Shown here piece by piece: positions 58,393-64,000 of a stretch of DNA of 64,000 nt. Each line of letters opens with the position of its first letter. The first letter of the stretch is position 1. Under the pieces are notes generated by a model. That model worked only from the letters and a program-made list of their open reading frames with translations, searched no databases and had not been told where the DNA came from. Made by a program: the position numbers and the translations under genes. The stretch lies in NCBI GenBank assembly GCA_903907955.1, contig CAIVPZ010000010.1, positions 16,451 through 80,450 on the forward strand, written 5' to 3'. The DNA comes from an uncultured Acetobacteraceae bacterium (GTDB lineage Bacteria > Pseudomonadota > Alphaproteobacteria > Acetobacterales > Acetobacteraceae).

Positions 58393-58409
58393 TGGGAAGT
58401 CTTTTCCCA
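58393..58409. promoter_or_regulatory. Palindromic operator candidate 1 upstream of HTH-CarA
   Basis: TGGGAA-gtctt-TTCCCA is a perfect 6-5-6 inverted repeat, 13 bases before the carA ATG, where a bound repressor would block transcription or translation start. Confidence 0.6.
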
Positions 58410-58432
58410 CCGCAACGCCGCCGGAAATCCCC

Positions 58433-58447
58433 GGGAAATTTCTTCCC
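58433..58447. promoter_or_regulatory. Palindromic operator candidate 2 upstream of HTH-CarA
   Basis: GGGAA-atttc-TTCCC has the same half-sites and 5-base spacer as the element at 58393; centres are 39 bases apart. It lies between carA and the divergent yqeY gene, so it could affect both. Confidence 0.6.
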
Positions 58448-58506
58448 ACCAAGCCATGGCGACAACATCCCTATATATAGGAAGCGTATGTTGGAGGAAT
58501 TGCGGA

Positions 58507-58962
58507 ATGGCCCTGCGTGAGCAGTTCACCGAGCAGTTGAAGACCGCCATGCTCGCCGGCGACGCCCCGCGCGTCTCGACGCTGCGCATGGTGCTGGCGA
58601 AGCTGAAGGACACCGACATCGCCGGCCGCCCGAAAGGCGTGCCTGAGGTGCCGGAGGAGGATATCCTCGCCATGCTGCGCGGCATGGTGAAGTCGCGCCG
58701 CGAGAGCATCGACCTCTATCGCCAGGGCAACCGCCCGGAGCTGGCGGCCAAGGAGGCGGCCGAGATCGCCGTCATCGAGGCCTTCCTGCCGGCCCAACTG
58801 GACGAGGCGACGCTCACCGCCGCCATCGACGCCGCCGTTGCCGCGACCGGCGCCGCCGCCATCAAGGACATGGGCCGCGTCATGGCCGAACTGAAAGGGA
58901 AGTACGGCGCGGCGCTCGACCTCTCCCGCGCCGGGCCGATCGTGAAGGCCAGACTGGCGTGA
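58507..58962 (+). CDS. GatB/YqeY domain protein
   Basis: A 151-residue YqeY-family protein related to the tail domain of the amidotransferase GatB, often located with dnaG and rpoD; its function is not settled. MALREQFTEQLKTAMLAGDA, ILAMLRGMVKSRRESIDLY and EIAVIEAFLPAQLDE are the usual motifs, and IKDMGRVMAELKGKYGAALD is the conserved end. GGAGG lies nine bases before ATG 58507, and CTATATATAG at 58471 may be its -10. The stop codon is created by an exact tandem duplication of the 3' end. Confidence 0.9.
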   Translation: MALREQFTEQLKTAMLAGDAPRVSTLRMVLAKLKDTDIAGRPKGVPEVPEEDILAMLRGMVKSRRESIDLYRQGNRPELAAKEAAEIAVIEAFLPAQLDEATLTAAIDAAVAATGAAAIKDMGRVMAELKGKYGAALDLSRAGPIVKARLA

Positions 58963-58974
58963 AGGCCAGACTGG
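58941..58974. repeat. Exact 17-bp tandem duplication at yqeY/dnaG junction
   Basis: CGTGAAGGCCAGACTGG occurs at 58941-58957 and again at 58958-58974. The first copy codes the last YqeY residues; the second is out of frame and supplies its TGA stop and the dnaG leader. Confidence 0.85.
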
Positions 58975-58981
58975 CCGGCTG

Positions 58982-60802
58982 ATGGCCCTCCCCCCCGCCT
59001 TTCTTGACGAACTGCGCGCGCGCACCCCGCTGGCGGCGGTAATCGGCCGGCGCGTGCGGCTGGTGCGCGCCGGCCGGCAATGGAAGGGCTGTTGCCCGTT
59101 CCATGGCGAAAAATCGCCGAGTTTCCACGTCTACGAGGACCACTATCACTGCTTCGGCTGCGGCGAGCACGGCGATGCCATCGCCTTCGTCATGCGCAGC
59201 CAGGGCGCATCCTTCACCGAGGCGGTGGAGCAGCTTGCCGCCGAAGCGGGGCTGGAGGTGCCGAAAGCCACGCCGGCCGCGGCGGCGGCGGAACAGCGCC
59301 GGCTCGACCTGCATGCCGTGCTCGCCGCCGCGGCGCAAGCCTACCAGCGCCGCCTGTTGCTGCCGGAAGGCGCCCGCGCGCTCGCCTACCTGCGCGGCCG
59401 GGGCCTGACCGACGACACCATCCGCCGCTTCGGCCTGGGCTGGTCCGGCGAGGGCCGCGGCCAGCTTGCCGCCGAGCTGTCGCGCGAGGGCATCCCGCCG
59501 GCCATGCTGGCGGAGGCCGGGCTGATGCGCGCCGCCGAGGACGGCCGCCAGGCCACCGACATGTTCTTCAGCCGGGTGATGTTCCCCATCCGCGACCGCC
59601 GCGGGCGCACCATCAGTTTCGGCGGCCGGACCCTGGGCGACGGCCAGCCGAAATACGTCAACGGCCCGGAGACCGCGCTGTTCTCCAAGCGCCGCACCCT
59701 GTTCGCGCTCGACCTGGCGCGCGAAGCCGCCCGCACCGGCGCGGCCGTGCTGGCGGTCGAAGGCTACATGGACGTCATCGCCCTGCATCAGGCCGGGCTG
59801 GCCGGTGCGGTCGCCCCGCTCGGCACGGCGCTGACCGAGGAACAGCTCGAGGAGCTGTGGCGCCTCTCGCCGATGCCGGTGCTGTGCTTCGACGGCGACG
59901 GCGCCGGCGCCCGCGCCGCCGCGCGCGCCGCCGAACTCGCCTTGCCGGCGCTGACCGCCGAGCGCAGCCTGAAACTCGCCACCCTGCCCGCCGGCGAGGA
60001 CCCCGACACGCTGGTGCGCCGCCGCGGCGCCGCCGGCATGACCGATATCCTGGCCGCCGCCCGGCCGCTGTCCGACGCCCTGTTCGACATGCTGCGCGAT
60101 GAGGTCGGCGACGGCACGCCGGAACTGCGCGCCTCACTCAGCAAGCGGCTGGAGGCGGCGGCGGACCGCATCCAGGACCGCAGCCTGGCCTGGGAATACC
60201 GCAATGCCTTTCGCGCCCACTTCAAGGAACGCTACCGCAAACCCCCTCGCGGCGCCCCTGGCAGGACAGGCGGCGGCACCGCCCTCGCCGCCAGGCCGCG
60301 CGGGCTCACCCGCCCCACCATCGCCCCGGCCGATGCCGCCGCCGAGCGCGCGCGCAACCTGGTCGCCATCCTGCTCAACCACCCAGCCCTGCTGCACGAC
60401 GTCGAGGAAGCGTTCGGCACCGTGCCGCTTTCGGCCCCCCTCGCCCGGCTCCGGGCAGCCATGCTGGAATGGTCGGCCGGCACCGAGCACCTTGACTCCG
60501 CCGGTCTCATGTCCCACCTGACCGCGATCGGTCTGGCGGCGGAAGCCGCGCAGGCCCGTTCGGCATCGCCCAATCCCTTGCCGGAATGCGCCGCGCCCAA
60601 CGCCATGCCTGCAGAAGCCGAGGAGATCTGGTGGCATTTCTTCGGTCTGATGCATCGCAGCCGTCTCGACGAGGAAGTCGCGCAGGCCAGGAGCGCCTTC
60701 GAACGCCGTCCCGACGCGGCCGCCCAGCGGCGGCTGGTATCCCTGCGCGCCGCCCAGGAAGCCCTCAACCGGGGCGAACAGGGACTGGAAACCGACCCGT
60801 AA
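58982..60802 (+). CDS. dnaG: DNA primase
   Basis: Synthesises RNA primers at the replication fork with the DnaB helicase. In 606 residues the zinc-binding domain is WKGCCPFHGEKSPSFHVYED and YHCFGCGEHGDAIAF (CHC2 type, about residues 38-70), the core has RFGLGW and the FGGRTLGDGQPKYVNGPETA region, and the Toprim domain holds the catalytic Glu in VEGYMDVIALHQAG (about residue 260) and the DGDGAGARAA acidic motif. The C-terminal helicase-binding part is helical and variable. It begins 19 bases after yqeY with no clear ribosome binding site. Confidence 0.96.
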   Translation: MALPPAFLDELRARTPLAAVIGRRVRLVRAGRQWKGCCPFHGEKSPSFHVYEDHYHCFGCGEHGDAIAFVMRSQGASFTEAVEQLAAEAGLEVPKATPAAAAAEQRRLDLHAVLAAAAQAYQRRLLLPEGARALAYLRGRGLTDDTIRRFGLGWSGEGRGQLAAELSREGIPPAMLAEAGLMRAAEDGRQATDMFFSRVMFPIRDRRGRTISFGGRTLGDGQPKYVNGPETALFSKRRTLFALDLAREAARTGAAVLAVEGYMDVIALHQAGLAGAVAPLGTALTEEQLEELWRLSPMPVLCFDGDGAGARAAARAAELALPALTAERSLKLATLPAGEDPDTLVRRRGAAGMTDILAAARPLSDALFDMLRDEVGDGTPELRASLSKRLEAAADRIQDRSLAWEYRNAFRAHFKERYRKPPRGAPGRTGGGTALAARPRGLTRPTIAPADAAAERARNLVAILLNHPALLHDVEEAFGTVPLSAPLARLRAAMLEWSAGTEHLDSAGLMSHLTAIGLAAEAAQARSASPNPLPECAAPNAMPAEAEEIWWHFFGLMHRSRLDEEVAQARSAFERRPDAAAQRRLVSLRAAQEALNRGEQGLETDP

Positions 60803-60900
60803 TGCGCCCGCCCGCCGACAGGCGCATGCCCGTCTGGCGCATGACGGTCGCGCCCCCCCTCTGCTGCGCCCCCCTCTGCTGCGATGGAGCTTGCTGATCG

Positions 60901-62856
<1,956 letters not shown>

Positions 62857-62869
62857 GGCGCCATGCGGG

Positions 62870-63001
62870 AAGGAAGCAAGGCCAGGGCTCTGCCCTGGAC
62901 CCGCCAAGGGGCAGTGGCCCCTTGGAACCCATTAAGCGGGGTCCAGGGGTCCACTGACCCCTGGCGGGGTCCGGGGGCAGCGCCCCTGGCCTTGCTTCCT
63001 T
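62870..63001. repeat. Intergenic palindromic element, full copy after rpoD
   Basis: A 132-bp element with 18-bp perfect outer arms (AAGGAAGCAAGGCCAGGG and its complement) and nested inner palindromes such as CCAAGGGGCAGTGGCCCCTTGG, matching the internal order of the 50411 copy. It begins 13 bases after the rpoD stop and may serve as its terminator. Confidence 0.82.
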
Positions 63002-63021
63002 CTTCACACCGGGCTTGAACC

Positions 63022-63582
63022 ATGGACCCCGTGGTCCGCGTCGCCGTGGTTGTCACCTTCCTGCGCATGGACAAACCGCCGGCCGAGCCCGCGCCCGCCC
63101 TGCCGGCGGATGTGCAAGTGCGTCTGGAGCCATATTGTTCGGTGGCAACCTATCGTTACCTCTACAACACGGTGGGGGCGCCCTACCTCTGGTGGCTCCG
63201 CCGCACCGCGTCCGACCAGCAATTGGCAGCGCTGTTGCGCAATCCGGCGGTATCGATCCATGTGCTGCAGGGTGCCGACGACCGTATTGCCGGCTTCTAC
63301 GAGTTGGATGCGACGCCCTGGCCCGCCGTCAACCTCAGCTATTTCGGCCTGATGCCACATGCCGTCGGGTGCGGCATGGGCTTGGCCTTCCTCCGCCATG
63401 CCGTGGACGAGGTCTGGCGCCGCGGCGCCCGGGTCATGACGGTCAACACCTGCACCGCCGATCATCCGCGCGCCCTGCCCACCTATCTGCGGGCCGGCTT
63501 CCGGCCGGTGCGCGAGTTGCGCGAGCAGTGGAACGTGCCGCTGCGCCTCGGCCTCGACATCCCGGATCACCTGCGGCTCTGA
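63022..63582 (+). CDS. GNAT family N-acetyltransferase
   Basis: A 186-residue acetyltransferase-fold protein. [19 protein letters not shown], then [20 protein letters not shown] and [20 protein letters not shown] give the GNAT core: the acetyl-CoA loop is PHAVGCGMG, a variant of Q/R-x2-G-x-[22 protein letters not shown] is the end motif (N-x-AL-x-Y-x-k-x-GF). Substrate unknown. ATG 63022 comes 20 bases after the palindromic element and has no strong ribosome binding site; an internal ATG at 63067 is possible. Confidence 0.8.
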   Translation: MDPVVRVAVVVTFLRMDKPPAEPAPALPADVQVRLEPYCSVATYRYLYNTVGAPYLWWLRRTASDQQLAALLRNPAVSIHVLQGADDRIAGFYELDATPWPAVNLSYFGLMPHAVGCGMGLAFLRHAVDEVWRRGARVMTVNTCTADHPRALPTYLRAGFRPVRELREQWNVPLRLGLDIPDHLRL

Positions 63583-63607
63583 CTCTGGCGGCACCGGCGG
63601 GCTTGTC

Positions 63608-63893
63608 CTATAGCCGCGGGCGCCGCCGGGGCGGGGGCGGTCTGGCGAAGGCCAGCGTTTGCATGAGTTCATCCCAGCCTGGGAAGATCAGGAAACTGGT
63701 GATCGCCACCATGTTGCTGAAGAACTGCGCCCTGGAGCTGACCTTCGATCTGGCCGACTGCCACAACGCTTCGCCGTGATCACAGATGGTGTGGAAGGCG
63801 AAGGCCAGCAGATTGAACGTGACCAGCAGGGCCGCCAGGTGCTGCTCAGGGCGATTCGGTTCTGGAACCGGTTGAAGATAGGTCTGGCGACGC
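63608..63893 (-). pseudogene. C-terminal remnant of a transposase
   Basis: A minus-strand frame without a start reads HLAALLVTFNLLAFAFHTIC, then FFSNMVAITSFLIFPGWDEL and ends at TAG 63608. The 'LLAF..HT' and 'RAQFF..M...T..L.FP.W..L' pattern is the usual C-terminus of large ISNCY/IS4-like transposases. An in-frame stop precedes it, and no catalytic region is present. It marks an old insertion at the window edge; its basic Pro/Arg tail may be read-through into flanking DNA. Confidence 0.55.
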
Positions 63894-63944
63894 GGCTGGC
63901 TCCTGATTCAAGATGTTGTGCGAATCAGGTCGGGAGTTTCGCAG

Positions 63945-64000
63945 ATGTCGCTGGTGGCCGGCCAGGTTGGCAGTCTGTGGCATGCGCTGGCGTCTGTGCC
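63945..64000 (+). CDS. Possible start of an unidentified gene cut by the window edge
   Basis: ATG 63945 follows CGGGAG and opens MSLVAGQVGSLWHALASV before the window ends. The upstream CTGATTC...GAATCAG inverted repeat may be its promoter region or an insertion-sequence end. Too short to identify. Confidence 0.25.
   Translation, partial: MSLVAGQVGSLWHALASV

Overview
The window is strongly GC-rich and reads as chromosome from an alphaproteobacterium of the Rhodospirillales, most like Acetobacteraceae. This is inferred from the flagellin-FlaF pair, the sdhCDAB order, the greA/carB/carA then yqeY-dnaG-rpoD core block, a FUSC transporter, PEP-CTERM proteins and the codon use. No rRNA, tRNA or CRISPR array was seen.

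Layout: 1-4.6 kb is flagellar (DUF1217 protein cut by the window edge, a very long flagellin, FlaF, a FlaG-like protein). 4.7-9.1 kb holds a TctC-like binding protein, apt, DUF2842, a PEP-CTERM protein, asd and an SMR exporter. 9.2-13.5 kb is sdhCDAB plus a phosphatase. 13.7-18.7 kb has a FUSC transporter, an SDR, 6-phosphogluconate dehydrogenase and an agmatinase-family enzyme. 19-25.3 kb is a minus-strand hisN-yejABEF operon. 25.5-27.1 kb is kdsB-pheA. 27.1-28.7 kb is a decayed polysaccharide locus: KpsC-like and methyltransferase remnants flank an intact HddA-type kinase. 28.9-35.8 kb carries an FNR-box-preceded membrane protein, a radical SAM protein, two arsenosugar-type glycosyltransferases, a second PEP-CTERM protein, a hybrid histidine kinase whose 5' end crosses an 11-base homopolymer, and DUF3096.

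The most unusual part is 36.1-49 kb. A complete four-gene class I benzoyl-CoA reductase set (bcrCBAD) lies on the minus strand. It is separated by an AtpR-like protein and a hibernation factor from a plus-strand hyfBCEFGI set. The large subunit of that set lacks the NiFe-binding cysteine pairs, so the complex looks like an energy-converting hydrogenase-related (Ehr) complex and not a hydrogenase. A perfect FNR/ANR-type box sits between the divergent hpf and hyfB genes, and a sigma70-like promoter overlapped by an inverted repeat precedes bcrC. Together this suggests an anaerobic module. A plasmid-type RepA homologue abuts it.

49-63.6 kb is mostly housekeeping: a glycosyltransferase, ilvA, greA, carB, a small ORF, carA, yqeY, dnaG, rpoD and a GNAT. 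CarA is fused in frame to an N-terminal helix-turn-helix domain, and two GGGAA-N5-TTCCC palindromes lie just upstream, which suggests autoregulation. A family of intergenic palindromic repeats (up to about 130 bp) is scattered through the window. The right edge holds a transposase remnant.
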